Below are positions 1 to 9,274 of a stretch of 26,083 bases of DNA, one piece after another (positions within the stretch are counted from its first letter, which is position 1; every line of letters begins with the position of its first letter). Made by a program: the position numbers and the translations under genes. The notes beneath the pieces were generated by a model that saw only the letters and a list, made by a program, of their open reading frames with translations, was not told the DNA's origin and ran no database searches. Origin of the DNA: JBBDXA01 sp040902585 (GTDB lineage: Bacteria; Planctomycetota; Phycisphaerae; Phycisphaerales; Phycisphaeraceae); assembly GCA_040902585.1 (NCBI GenBank), contig JBBDXA010000139.1, forward strand, positions 1 to 26,083. Direction: 5' to 3'.

Positions 1-79
1 GCTTGTGCTAACTTACGCCTCCGCTTCGCCGGCGGTGGATGCTTTCAGGCGAGCGCGATTTCTCGAAAGGTTCTCCCTC

Positions 80-1333
80 ATGACCGCGACGAATGTGAAA
101 CAGCTTAAAACGGTCACTTCCAAAGTCGGCTCGCTTGTGGATCAGGCGCTGGAAGAAGGCGGCGGCCTCCTGCGCCTCGCGCCGACCTGGGTGCCGCGAT
201 CCTTCCTTCAACCAGGCCTGCGCATCAAGCTCGATCCGCGCGATACCTTCGCCTTCGGCCTGACCCGCGGCGGCATCGATGAACGCTGGTTCAGTTCGAC
301 AACAGAAGCTATGAACGAAAACCGTACGCGCGACGAAGGCTTGAGCTACGTCGTCGTCGCCAACAAGCGCTTCACCCTGCGCGACGCCGTCAGCGAAAAG
401 GGCAGCGATCTCGTCGGCAGCACCATCTGGAAGAAGTACAAGAAGTGGCCCGTGTACTCCAAGTTCTTCGACAACATGGGCCCCATCCCGCATCACATGC
501 ACCAGAACGCCGCCCAGGCGAAGCTGGTCAATCAGGAAGGCAAACCCGAGAGCTACTACTTCCCGCCCCAGCACAACCCCACGGGCAACAACTTTCCCTA
601 CACCTTCATGGGCCTGAACCCCGGCACCACGAAAGCGGAAGTGGTTAAGTGTCTTGAAAACTGGGAGAAGGGCGACAACGGCATCCTCGATCTGTCGCAG
701 GCGTATCGCTTGAAGCCCGGCACCGGCTGGCTGATTCCGCCTTGCGTGCTGCACGCGCCCGGTTCGCTTTGCACCTACGAGCCGCAGTGGGGCAGCGATG
801 TCTTTGGCATGTATCAGAACGTCGTCGAAGGCCGCACCGTGCCGTGGTCGTTGCTGGTGAAGGACGTGCCGAAGAATAAACACCGGGACATTGATTACAT
901 CGTCGATCAGCTCGACTGGCCGCGCAATGTCGATCCGAACTTCAAGAAGAACAACTACCTCGAGCCGAAGGTGGACACCGAAAGCGAAGCCCACGCGGAC
1001 AAGTGGATCGTCTACGGCAACATCGACGGCTTCCAGTATTTCTCAGCCAAGGAACTCACCATCCTGCCCGGCAGGAGCGTGACCATCAAGGACAAGGGCG
1101 CCAGCGGCGTGATCACCGTGCAGGGCAAAGGCACCGCCAACGGCCTGACCGTGAGCAGCCCGAAGATGATCGGCTTCCACGAGCTGACCGAAGACGAGTT
1201 TTACATCACCGAGCCAGCCGCCAAGGCCGGCGTGCATTACGTGAACACCAGCTCGACCGAACCGCTGGTGATGCTGCGTTACTTCGGCCCACAGGTGAAC
1301 GGGCACGCGCCGAAGCATCCGGGCAGCAGGTAA
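80..1333 (+). CDS. Bicupin protein, sugar-isomerase-like (mannose-6-phosphate isomerase/IolB-like)
   Basis: A 417-residue soluble protein that appears to hold two cupin barrels. The first carries a likely metal site: H139 and H141 in the motif PHHMHQN, E157 in KPESYYF, and H225 in PPCVLHAPG, the H-x-H...E...H spacing of cupin isomerases. The second barrel (about residues 310-410) lacks an obvious metal set. The ATG at 80 is chosen because GAAAGG lies about 9 bases upstream; the frame is open further upstream to base 5, but that extension looks unrelated to a cupin. It is followed after 107 bases by a fused TIM-barrel isomerase/dehydrogenase on the same strand, so a role in converting a keto-sugar or cyclitol intermediate is likely. 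The exact substrate is not visible. The cupin fold is fairly sure, the isomerase role is inferred. Confidence 0.7.
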   Translation: MTATNVKQLKTVTSKVGSLVDQALEEGGGLLRLAPTWVPRSFLQPGLRIKLDPRDTFAFGLTRGGIDERWFSSTTEAMNENRTRDEGLSYVVVANKRFTLRDAVSEKGSDLVGSTIWKKYKKWPVYSKFFDNMGPIPHHMHQNAAQAKLVNQEGKPESYYFPPQHNPTGNNFPYTFMGLNPGTTKAEVVKCLENWEKGDNGILDLSQAYRLKPGTGWLIPPCVLHAPGSLCTYEPQWGSDVFGMYQNVVEGRTVPWSLLVKDVPKNKHRDIDYIVDQLDWPRNVDPNFKKNNYLEPKVDTESEAHADKWIVYGNIDGFQYFSAKELTILPGRSVTIKDKGASGVITVQGKGTANGLTVSSPKMIGFHELTEDEFYITEPAAKAGVHYVNTSSTEPLVMLRYFGPQVNGHAPKHPGSR

Positions 1334-1338
1334 GCGAG

Positions 1339-1358
1339 CCGGGGCGTATTCGCCCCGG
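1339..1358. repeat. Perfect 8-bp hairpin after the bicupin gene
   Basis: CCGGGGCG, a TATT loop, then CGCCCCGG. It lies 6 bases after the stop codon. There is no T-run directly behind it, so it is either a weak terminator or RNA stabiliser, or one half of a REP-like pair with the similar hairpin at 1402-1421. Confidence 0.6.
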
Positions 1359-1401
1359 TGATCGCCGGTAACTCTTGGGCGTTTTTCATTCGTTCGTCTT
1401 A

Positions 1402-1421
1402 CCGGGCTGAATACAGCCCGG
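1402..1421. repeat. Perfect 8-bp hairpin before the fusion gene
   Basis: CCGGGCTG, an AATA loop, then CAGCCCGG. It has the same stem and loop length as the hairpin 43 bases upstream and ends just before the strong ribosome binding site AAAGGAGG at 1427-1434. It may be a REP-like element, or it could affect translation of the next gene. Confidence 0.6.
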
Positions 1422-1440
1422 CTCGCAAAGGAGGCTTCCC

Positions 1441-3684
<2,244 letters not shown>

Positions 3685-3716
3685 ACATTCTTTTCAATAC
3701 GAAAGCAAGCGCAAAG

Positions 3717-3743
3717 CCCACGGACTCCTGTCCGTGGGTTTTT
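3717..3743 (+). terminator. Intrinsic terminator after the fusion gene
   Basis: CCCACGGAC, a TCCT loop, GTCCGTGGG, then TTTTT. This is a perfect 9-bp GC-rich stem followed by a T-run on the plus strand, 32 bases after the stop codon. On the opposite strand the T-run is poor, so it mainly serves the plus-strand operon and separates it from the convergent pseudopilin gene. Confidence 0.9.
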
Positions 3744-3770
3744 CGATGGTTCTGAAACATCGCTGCATGC

Positions 3771-4571
3771 TCACGGCAACTTATAAACCGCCGGCAGCAT
3801 GGACTGCCAGTTCAGATGCGCGTTGCTCGGTTCAGGGGTGATATGCCACCAGCAGTCGGGGTTGCCCGTGTCGTAGACGAGCGACCAGCGCACGGAGCCA
3901 TCGGCCATGCCCCAGTTGGAGCCGACGCGATGCCAGTGACCGACGGGTCCGCCGCCGTCGGGCCAGGTGTCCCAGGGCAGAGCCCAGTCGCCGATGTCAG
4001 GCCAGTAGCCGCGTGACTCGAGCAGGAGCATGGTGGATTCAGGCGAGACGATGTTACGCAATGTGAGTTGCGATTTTCCGTTGGGCATGCCGTAGCGGTT
4101 GAGATGGGAACTGTCCGGCGCGCCCATCGGGCTGAAGCGCCAGAAGCCCGCGCCGTTGTAGGCATAGTTGGAGAAGAAATCGCCGACACAGGTGGAGCCG
4201 TGGATGGAGCGGTTCATCTCGGTGAGGACTTCGGGGGCGTTGGGGCAGAGCCACAGTCCGCCATCGGTCGCGTAGCCACCTTTTCGCAGCAGCCAGCGCC
4301 AGGTGACGTGTTGATTGGCGATGGCGAGATTGGGTTGATGGCGGTTGGCGGGAAAGCCGCCGGCGTTGTCGCTGGCGTAGGCCATGGCCGCGCGGGTCAC
4401 CTGGTTCATATTCGCCCGGCAAAGAACCTCGCGCGCCGTTTCACGCGACTTCTGCAACGACGGCAGCAGCAGGGAAATAAGCAGCACAATGATGCTGACC
4501 ACCAGGAGCATCTCGATGAGCGTGAAGGCACGCGCGTAAGATCGACTCGAATGATGGGAACGGGTCTGCAT
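3771..4571 (-). CDS. Type II secretion/pseudopilin-like protein with H-x9-DG tail
   Basis: A 266-residue protein with a class III prepilin signal: short basic leader, cleavage site just before FTLIE (F16-E20, with E20 as the conserved Glu at mature position 5), then a hydrophobic helix to about residue 38. The residue before the cut is Ala15 and not the usual Gly. Near the C-terminus a His followed by nine residues and then DG (in HRVGSNWGMADG) matches the tail signature of the large planctomycete pseudopilin families (DUF1559-like). The ATG at 4571 is preferred; an upstream GTG at 4646 would lie inside a long hairpin. Such proteins are presumably membrane-anchored and act in export or as surface filaments; members number in the hundreds in some planctomycetes and their individual roles are unknown. 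The gene is preceded on the same strand by a PEP-CTERM gene. Confidence 0.85.
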   Translation of the reverse strand: MQTRSHHSSRSYARAFTLIEMLLVVSIIVLLISLLLPSLQKSRETAREVLCRANMNQVTRAAMAYASDNAGGFPANRHQPNLAIANQHVTWRWLLRKGGYATDGGLWLCPNAPEVLTEMNRSIHGSTCVGDFFSNYAYNGAGFWRFSPMGAPDSSHLNRYGMPNGKSQLTLRNIVSPESTMLLLESRGYWPDIGDWALPWDTWPDGGGPVGHWHRVGSNWGMADGSVRWSLVYDTGNPDCWWHITPEPSNAHLNWQSMLPAVYKLP

Positions 4572-4614
4572 CGTGGCCAACGTCCGTTCTGTCTGTTTGT
4601 CGCCAATGCGAAAG

Positions 4615-4654
4615 ATCGTCTGGTGAAGAGGCCGCGCCCTCTTCACCAGACGAT
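4615..4654. repeat. Perfect 17-bp stem hairpin, 6-base loop
   Basis: Arms 4615-4631 and 4638-4654 are exact reverse complements around CCGCGC. It sits between the PEP-CTERM gene and the pseudopilin gene. Read on the minus strand, only a CTTT follows the stem, so it is at best a weak terminator; it could be an attenuator or an RNA-stabilising structure that separates expression of the two genes. Confidence 0.75.
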
Positions 4655-4664
4655 GATCTTACCG

Positions 4665-4707
4665 CGCCAAATACGGAAACACATCATCGGTCAACGGGTA
4701 TTTGGCG
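4665..4707. repeat. 10-bp inverted repeat with 23-base loop
   Basis: CGCCAAATAC at 4665-4674 pairs with GTATTTGGCG at 4698-4707. It lies 10 bases beyond the PEP-CTERM stop codon, next to the larger hairpin at 4615-4654. Function is unknown; it may be part of the 3' end of the PEP-CTERM transcript. Confidence 0.5.
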
Positions 4708-4716
4708 AAATTCCGA

Positions 4717-6129
4717 TCATGCGACACGCCTGCGTCGGGCGAACAGGCTCGCCAGACCGATCAGGCCGAGGGCGGCGGTAGCCGGCTCGGGAACCGGGAC
4801 GATATTGCCCGAAAGGGTGAGGCTGATGAAGGTCTGGTCGGTGGCGGGGTCGCTTCCCGGGCCGTTGCCCAGCACGAGGTAGAGGCGCTGGCCGGCGACC
4901 ATGTCGGCCAGGTCCAGGTCAATCAGGCCGGACCTTGCGCCATCGAGTAAACCGCTGGCGAGGATCGCGCCCGTGTCGTCGAGAATCTGATAGTCGATGC
5001 CATCGCCACCCGCACCGGGGTTTTCCAACTCGTAGGTGAGGACGAGGTCGCTCAGCGCCTGCGTGGCTTCAAATTGAAGCACGAGGAAATCCGGCGGCAG
5101 GCCCTGGCCACCGGGATGGGCCGCCAGAACGCCGGGCGGCAGAGTGGTGACGCCATCGAACAGGCCGTCGTCGGAGATGATCGGGAACGGACCGCAGCAG
5201 CCGGGGTTACCGAAAACGGTTCCGGTGCCTTTATAGCCGTCGCCGCCTTGAAGGCCGACGGGGCCGAAGGTCAGCAGCGCCAGTCCGCCGTTGAGCGGGT
5301 TGCTGTCGGTGTCGCTGAAGTAGGACCAGATGCCGGAGTTGGTGCCGGTGATTCCGACATCGCTGCTGGTCTGTCCGGCGGCGGCGGTGCGATAGTCAGT
5401 GGCCAGGTCAGCGATGAGGCCGGCCACTTCGCCCTGAACGGAAAGCTGAACGAAGGTCTGATCGCCGCCCGGATTATCACCCGTGGGGCCGTTATCGACG
5501 ACGAGCCAGAGACTCTCGCCTGGGCGAAGGGTCGGCGTCGCGACGCCGGCAGCGGTATCGACGGAGTTGTTGACCGCGCCGCTGTCGAAGATGCGGCCGC
5601 GATTGTCCAGCAGTGTGAAGCGGGTGCCGTCGCCGCCGGTGCGGTTGTCAAAGCGATAGTCGAGGGTCAGCTTGCGCAGCACCTGATTCGGATCGGAGGT
5701 GCGGTATTCGACGGCGAGGAACTCGGGCGGCGTGCTGCCGGCGGAACCCGGGTGAACAGCGACGTGGCCGGCCGGCGGCACGAGGATGCCGTCAAACAGC
5801 CCGTCGTTGGAAATGATCGGGAACGGTCCGCAGCAGTTGCCGAAGACGGTACCGGTCCCGGCGTAACCGGTTCCGCCCAGGAGTCCGACGTTCTTGTGCG
5901 TGAGCAGCACGAGGCCGCCGTCGGTCGGGTTGGCATTGGTGTCGCTCAGGTAATGCCATGATCCCGCGGCGGTGCCGGTGAGGGGAATGTCATCGGAAGT
6001 CTGGCCCGCCGCGCCGCCCTGGTAGTCACCCGCAAGGTCGGCAAGCAGCACACCGAAAGCCGCGGGGGCTCCCGATAGGACACAGGCGAGAATCGCCACT
6101 CGGACAGTCAAACGGCAATAAGCGTTCAT
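4717..6129 (-). CDS. PEP-CTERM sorted surface protein with two tandem about 205-residue repeats
   Basis: A 470-residue exported protein. Residues 1-26 form a signal peptide (basic start, hydrophobic core, APAAFG end). The C-terminus has the PEP-CTERM sorting tripartite signal: VPEP at 446-449, a hydrophobic helix, and RRRR at 465-468, the signal cut by exosortase-type enzymes. Between them lie two copies of one module, residues about 28-234 and 238-442; both start with DLA.DY...AAGQTS, share GTGTVFGN and CCGPFPIIS.DGLFDG in the middle, and end with DQTF..L. The start at 6129 is set by GGAAGAAG just upstream; an in-frame start at 6165 lacks a site and would spoil the signal peptide. No exosortase gene is in the window. 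The modules have no catalytic signature that I recognise; a structural or adhesive beta-sandwich is a guess. Confidence 0.88.
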   Translation of the reverse strand: MNAYCRLTVRVAILACVLSGAPAAFGVLLADLAGDYQGGAAGQTSDDIPLTGTAAGSWHYLSDTNANPTDGGLVLLTHKNVGLLGGTGYAGTGTVFGNCCGPFPIISNDGLFDGILVPPAGHVAVHPGSAGSTPPEFLAVEYRTSDPNQVLRKLTLDYRFDNRTGGDGTRFTLLDNRGRIFDSGAVNNSVDTAAGVATPTLRPGESLWLVVDNGPTGDNPGGDQTFVQLSVQGEVAGLIADLATDYRTAAAGQTSSDVGITGTNSGIWSYFSDTDSNPLNGGLALLTFGPVGLQGGDGYKGTGTVFGNPGCCGPFPIISDDGLFDGVTTLPPGVLAAHPGGQGLPPDFLVLQFEATQALSDLVLTYELENPGAGGDGIDYQILDDTGAILASGLLDGARSGLIDLDLADMVAGQRLYLVLGNGPGSDPATDQTFISLTLSGNIVPVPEPATAALGLIGLASLFARRRRVA

Positions 6130-6572
6130 CTTCTTCCTTTCCAAAATAAGTTCTATATTGAACAATCACGTTGCGTGGCCGTCGATTAGCGACGGTTCAT
6201 ATGGCTATGGTCGCGAACTGAGTACCGGGGCAGCAAAGTTCCCCCAAGTCCTTTGATCAGAAGTCGTCATTCAATTCCATACAGGCGAACATTCCCAACC
6301 ACTTTCGCATGGTTGCGCGGCCCGACCGCTCTCGCATCAGCATACCACGTCGGCGTTCGATTCAGTCTTGCCCTCAGGAATATATTGCAACATGAGCGAA
6401 GTGAAAGGTGCCGCCCTTCTCCTCGAGCCCTTATCATGAGTTACTCCCGCGGAGATGTCGAAAGACGATTGGATTGCAATGGCTCTAAAAGACTCGGTTC
6501 CTGTTCCACTTTTTTCTTCGCGCAATTGCCGCTATCGTGAGCCTTTCTTCGAGTCCCAGCGAGGTTCCCATC
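6130..6572. other. 443-base divergent intergenic region
   Basis: This gap separates the PEP-CTERM gene (leftward) from the sulfatase gene (rightward), so it should hold two promoters. I see a small hairpin, CCGTCG/CGACGG at 6179-6195, and an AT-rich stretch at about 6143-6168 holding the near-palindrome GTTCTATATTGAAC just upstream of the PEP-CTERM ribosome binding site. No convincing -35/-10 or -24/-12 pair could be assigned on either strand, and the short open frames here lack any recognisable protein. Confidence 0.5.
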
Positions 6573-8102
6573 ATGCACATGCTCCGCTCCGCACTGTTCC
6601 TCTTTGTGGTCATGCTCCTGGGCGCGTGTGAGACCATGCCCTGGGAAACGCCCGCGCCGGTCGGACCGCATCCCAACGTCATCGTGATCATCACCGACGA
6701 TCAGCGGTGGGACGCGATGAGCGTGGCCGGCCACCCGCACCTGCGCACGCCCCACATCGATCGCATCGCCAACGAAGGCTTTTACTTTCGCAACACGTTC
6801 TGCACGACTTCGCTCTGTTCGCCCAGCCGGGCTTCGATCTTGAGCGGGCTCTACGCCCACCGTCACGGCGTCTCCGACAACTTCACCGAATACCCGAGCG
6901 AACTGAAAAGCTTTCCCATGCAGCTTCAGGGAAACGGCTACGACACGGCCTACATCGGCAAGTGGCACATGGGCGAGAACAACGACAACCCGCGCCCCGG
7001 CTTCAATCACTTCGTGACCCACAAGGGGCAGGGCAAATACTTCGACACCGAGTTCAACTTCAACGGCAAGGAACGCAAGGTGGTGCCGGGGTACTACACC
7101 ACGGTCGTGACGGACATGGCCATCGAGTGGATGAACAAGCGCCACTTCAGCGAGAAGCCGTTCCTTTTGATGATCGGTCACAAGGCTCCGCACAGTTTCT
7201 ACTACCCTGAGCCGAAGTATGAGCATGTATTCGATCACGTCGATGTGCAGTATCCGCTCAGCGCGTTTCAGCTCGATGACAAGCCCGAGTGGATCAAGAA
7301 GCGGCTCACGACCTGGCACGGCATCTACGGCCCGCTGTTCGACTATCGCAAGAAGTTCCCCGATTCCTCACCCGAAGCGGTGAAGGATTTCGCGGCCATG
7401 AACCGCGCCTACTGGGGCACGCTCCTTTCCGTGGATGACAGCGTCGGCAAACTCTACGAAGCCTTGGAGAAGAGCGGCAGGCTGAACAACACCGTGATTA
7501 TCTTCATGGGTGACAACGGCCTCTTGAGCGGCGAGCACGGTATGGTGGACAAACGAACCATGCACGAAGCGAGCATCCGCATTCCGCTGGTGATGCGCTA
7601 TCCGCTTCTGCGCGATCCCGTGGCCAAGGGTACGCCGGGCAAGCCGATTGTCATCGATCAGCAGGTGCTGACAGTGGACATCGCGCCGAGCGTGCTGGAC
7701 CTGTGCAACGTGCGGCCTTTGAAGAAGTCACACGGCATGTCGTTCAAGCGTCTGGCCAGGGGCGATCCCACCGGCTGGCGCAATGCGTGGTACTACGAAT
7801 ACAACTACGAGAAGCAGTTCCCTTACACGCCCAACGTGCGCGGCATCCGCACCGATGAATGGAAGTACATGCACTACCCGCCCGGCGACGGCGGACCGGA
7901 TGAACACAAGGCGGAGCTTTACCGCATCGCCGAAGACCCAGCCGAAAGCGTGAACCTGATCGACGATGCCCGCCATGCGACGACGCTGATCCAGCTCAAG
8001 TCGCAGCTCAAGCGGTTACAAGCCGCGGCTGACGGTCTGCCGGATAAAATGCCTAAGGATGAAGGCATCAAGAGCGGGTTGCCGGATCCGAAGATTCGGT
8101 GA
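6573..8102 (+). CDS. Sulfatase, predicted lipoprotein
   Basis: A 509-residue type I sulfatase (alkaline phosphatase fold). The N-terminus is a lipoprotein signal with lipobox LLGAC and Cys19 as the lipidation site. Metal-binding D42-D43 lie in IITDDQRW; the active-site motif CSPSR starts at Cys82, which is the residue converted to formylglycine; later motifs include GKWHMG and MGDNG. The start at 6573 has GAGG about 8 bases upstream; longer frames would destroy the signal peptide. It should act in the periplasm, or at the outer membrane, on a sulfated glycan, as in the many sulfatases of marine planctomycetes. The particular glycan is not readable. No formylglycine-generating enzyme gene is in the window, so maturation must be supplied from elsewhere. 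Confidence 0.93.
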   Translation: MHMLRSALFLFVVMLLGACETMPWETPAPVGPHPNVIVIITDDQRWDAMSVAGHPHLRTPHIDRIANEGFYFRNTFCTTSLCSPSRASILSGLYAHRHGVSDNFTEYPSELKSFPMQLQGNGYDTAYIGKWHMGENNDNPRPGFNHFVTHKGQGKYFDTEFNFNGKERKVVPGYYTTVVTDMAIEWMNKRHFSEKPFLLMIGHKAPHSFYYPEPKYEHVFDHVDVQYPLSAFQLDDKPEWIKKRLTTWHGIYGPLFDYRKKFPDSSPEAVKDFAAMNRAYWGTLLSVDDSVGKLYEALEKSGRLNNTVIIFMGDNGLLSGEHGMVDKRTMHEASIRIPLVMRYPLLRDPVAKGTPGKPIVIDQQVLTVDIAPSVLDLCNVRPLKKSHGMSFKRLARGDPTGWRNAWYYEYNYEKQFPYTPNVRGIRTDEWKYMHYPPGDGGPDEHKAELYRIAEDPAESVNLIDDARHATTLIQLKSQLKRLQAAADGLPDKMPKDEGIKSGLPDPKIR

Positions 8103-8121
8103 GAAAGGTGAGGATGCTCCG

Positions 8122-8499
8122 ATGTACGAGTACCACGGCTGGGTGGAACTGAGTAGTGCAATCGATCTGGAACAGACCGATCCCGCTGTTAATCAGGTCC
8201 GAGCACGCCTCGCTGAGGCAGGGAAGCAAATCGCAGGTTGGTTCGATGTACGCTGGACGTCCAACGGCGGGGTCGTTGCAGTCGTGCACGGCTTCTCTCG
8301 TATCTGGAAGCCTGGCGTGATTGAGGTCTTTGAATGGTTCGCCGCCGAGTTCCCCAAAGCCTATGGGTTGCTGTACGTGAATGATGGTGATGCGGGCCAT
8401 GATTGGACGGTTTATCGTCTGGCACGGGGACAAGTGCGCGAATTCCCCGACCCGTTCCTTTCGCCGCACCCGTGCACCCTTGAACACGCGAAAGAGTGA
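8122..8499 (+). CDS. Imm7-family immunity protein, orphan
   Basis: A 125-residue protein that matches the layout of the polymorphic-toxin immunity family Imm7 as I know it: start MYEYHGW, a central DVRW, then YGLLYVNDGD and the tail DPFLSPHPCTLE. Immunity proteins of this family bind and neutralise a cognate secreted toxin of a rival or sister cell. The start at 8122 follows AAGGTGAGG by about 8 bases. It begins 19 bases after the sulfatase stop and could be cotranscribed. No toxin, PAAR, Rhs or secretion-linked gene lies beside it, so it is an orphan here; orphan immunity genes can protect against toxins of other strains. Alternative: a domesticated member with a housekeeping role. Confidence 0.75.
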   Translation: MYEYHGWVELSSAIDLEQTDPAVNQVRARLAEAGKQIAGWFDVRWTSNGGVVAVVHGFSRIWKPGVIEVFEWFAAEFPKAYGLLYVNDGDAGHDWTVYRLARGQVREFPDPFLSPHPCTLEHAKE

Positions 8500-8579
8500 T
8501 CGTGGTTCTCAGTGCGCGGCCATCACTCATCCATCCAGTTCGCGACATATCGAACAACAATCGTCTAAAATGTTTTCGC

Positions 8580-9131
8580 ATGAAGTCTCTCCAAGGTCAT
8601 CTCCTGATCGCCGCGCCGAGCCTGATCGATCCGAACTTTTTTCGGACCGTCGTGCTCATGGTGCAGCATGACAAAGACGGCGCGCTGGGCGTCGTGCTCA
8701 ATCGTCCGATGGGGACTTCGATCAAGGAGGCGTGGAACCAGGTCGGTGAGTCGCCCTGTTTCCGCGAGGATGTATTGCATCACGGCGGGCCTTGCGAAGG
8801 GCCGCTGATGGTCGTGCATACGTGTGACAGTGTGTCGACGCAGCTCATCAAGGCCGGCCTCTACTTCAGTACGGATAAGGATGATGTGCAGACGATTCTC
8901 GAACGCCTCGACGGGCAGACGCGGTTCTTCGTCGGCTACGCGGGCTGGACGAGCGGCCAACTCGAAAGTGAACTCACCACCGGCTCCTGGCTGACGCTGC
9001 CCGCCACGGCCGAGCATGTCTTTCACGATGACGTTCATCTCTGGGAAAACGTCACGCGGCAGGTCGCGCGCAAGCAGGCATATCCCGGCCTGAATCCGAA
9101 GATCGTGCCGAAGGATCCGAAGTTGAACTGA
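8580..9131 (+). CDS. YqgE/AlgH family protein (UPF0301, DUF179)
   Basis: A 183-residue cytoplasmic protein of the normal family length. It shows the family opening LQGHLLIAAPSL-D-FFRTVVL, then GALGVVLNRP, HGGPCEGPL and the signature GYAGWTSGQLESEL. The biochemical role of this family is unsettled; AlgH was named for an effect on alginate genes in Pseudomonas. The start at 8580 fits the family N-terminus; the frame is open upstream to 8496, but those residues are not family-like. It is followed by a REP-like cluster. Confidence 0.9.
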   Translation: MKSLQGHLLIAAPSLIDPNFFRTVVLMVQHDKDGALGVVLNRPMGTSIKEAWNQVGESPCFREDVLHHGGPCEGPLMVVHTCDSVSTQLIKAGLYFSTDKDDVQTILERLDGQTRFFVGYAGWTSGQLESELTTGSWLTLPATAEHVFHDDVHLWENVTRQVARKQAYPGLNPKIVPKDPKLN

Positions 9132-9147
9132 GCACGATTCCGCTAAC

Positions 9148-9254
9148 GGAGCACCATCCCGACAGGGTGGTGCTGTCGGCGAACAGAATCCTGTTGCGAT
9201 CGCGGCGTCAGAAGTGCGTGCGCCATTAGCACCACCCTGTCGGGAGGGTGCTCC
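9148..9254. repeat. Pair of inverted REP-like elements (family A)
   Basis: A 27-base unit at 9148-9174 and its near-perfect reverse complement (one mismatch) at 9228-9254, separated by 53 bases. Each unit is itself an imperfect palindrome (AGCACCA...TGGTGCT), so the whole can fold as two hairpins or one long cruciform. The unit at 9148-9174 recurs without change at 25062-25088, inside a gene. This arrangement is typical of REP/BIME elements. Confidence 0.8.
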
Positions 9255-9274
9255 CATCTCGCGGAACGAGATGG
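9254..9274. repeat. 8-bp hairpin next to REP pair
   Basis: CCATCTCG, a CGGAA loop, then CGAGATGG. It joins the family A pair directly and ends at the last codon of the minus-strand CBM-domain gene. It may help end transcription from both sides, although no T-run follows. Confidence 0.6.

Noticed and set aside
6253..6540. A 95-codon open frame in the divergent intergenic region
   Set aside because: No ribosome binding site, no recognisable protein, and it ends just before the sulfatase; treated as non-coding.
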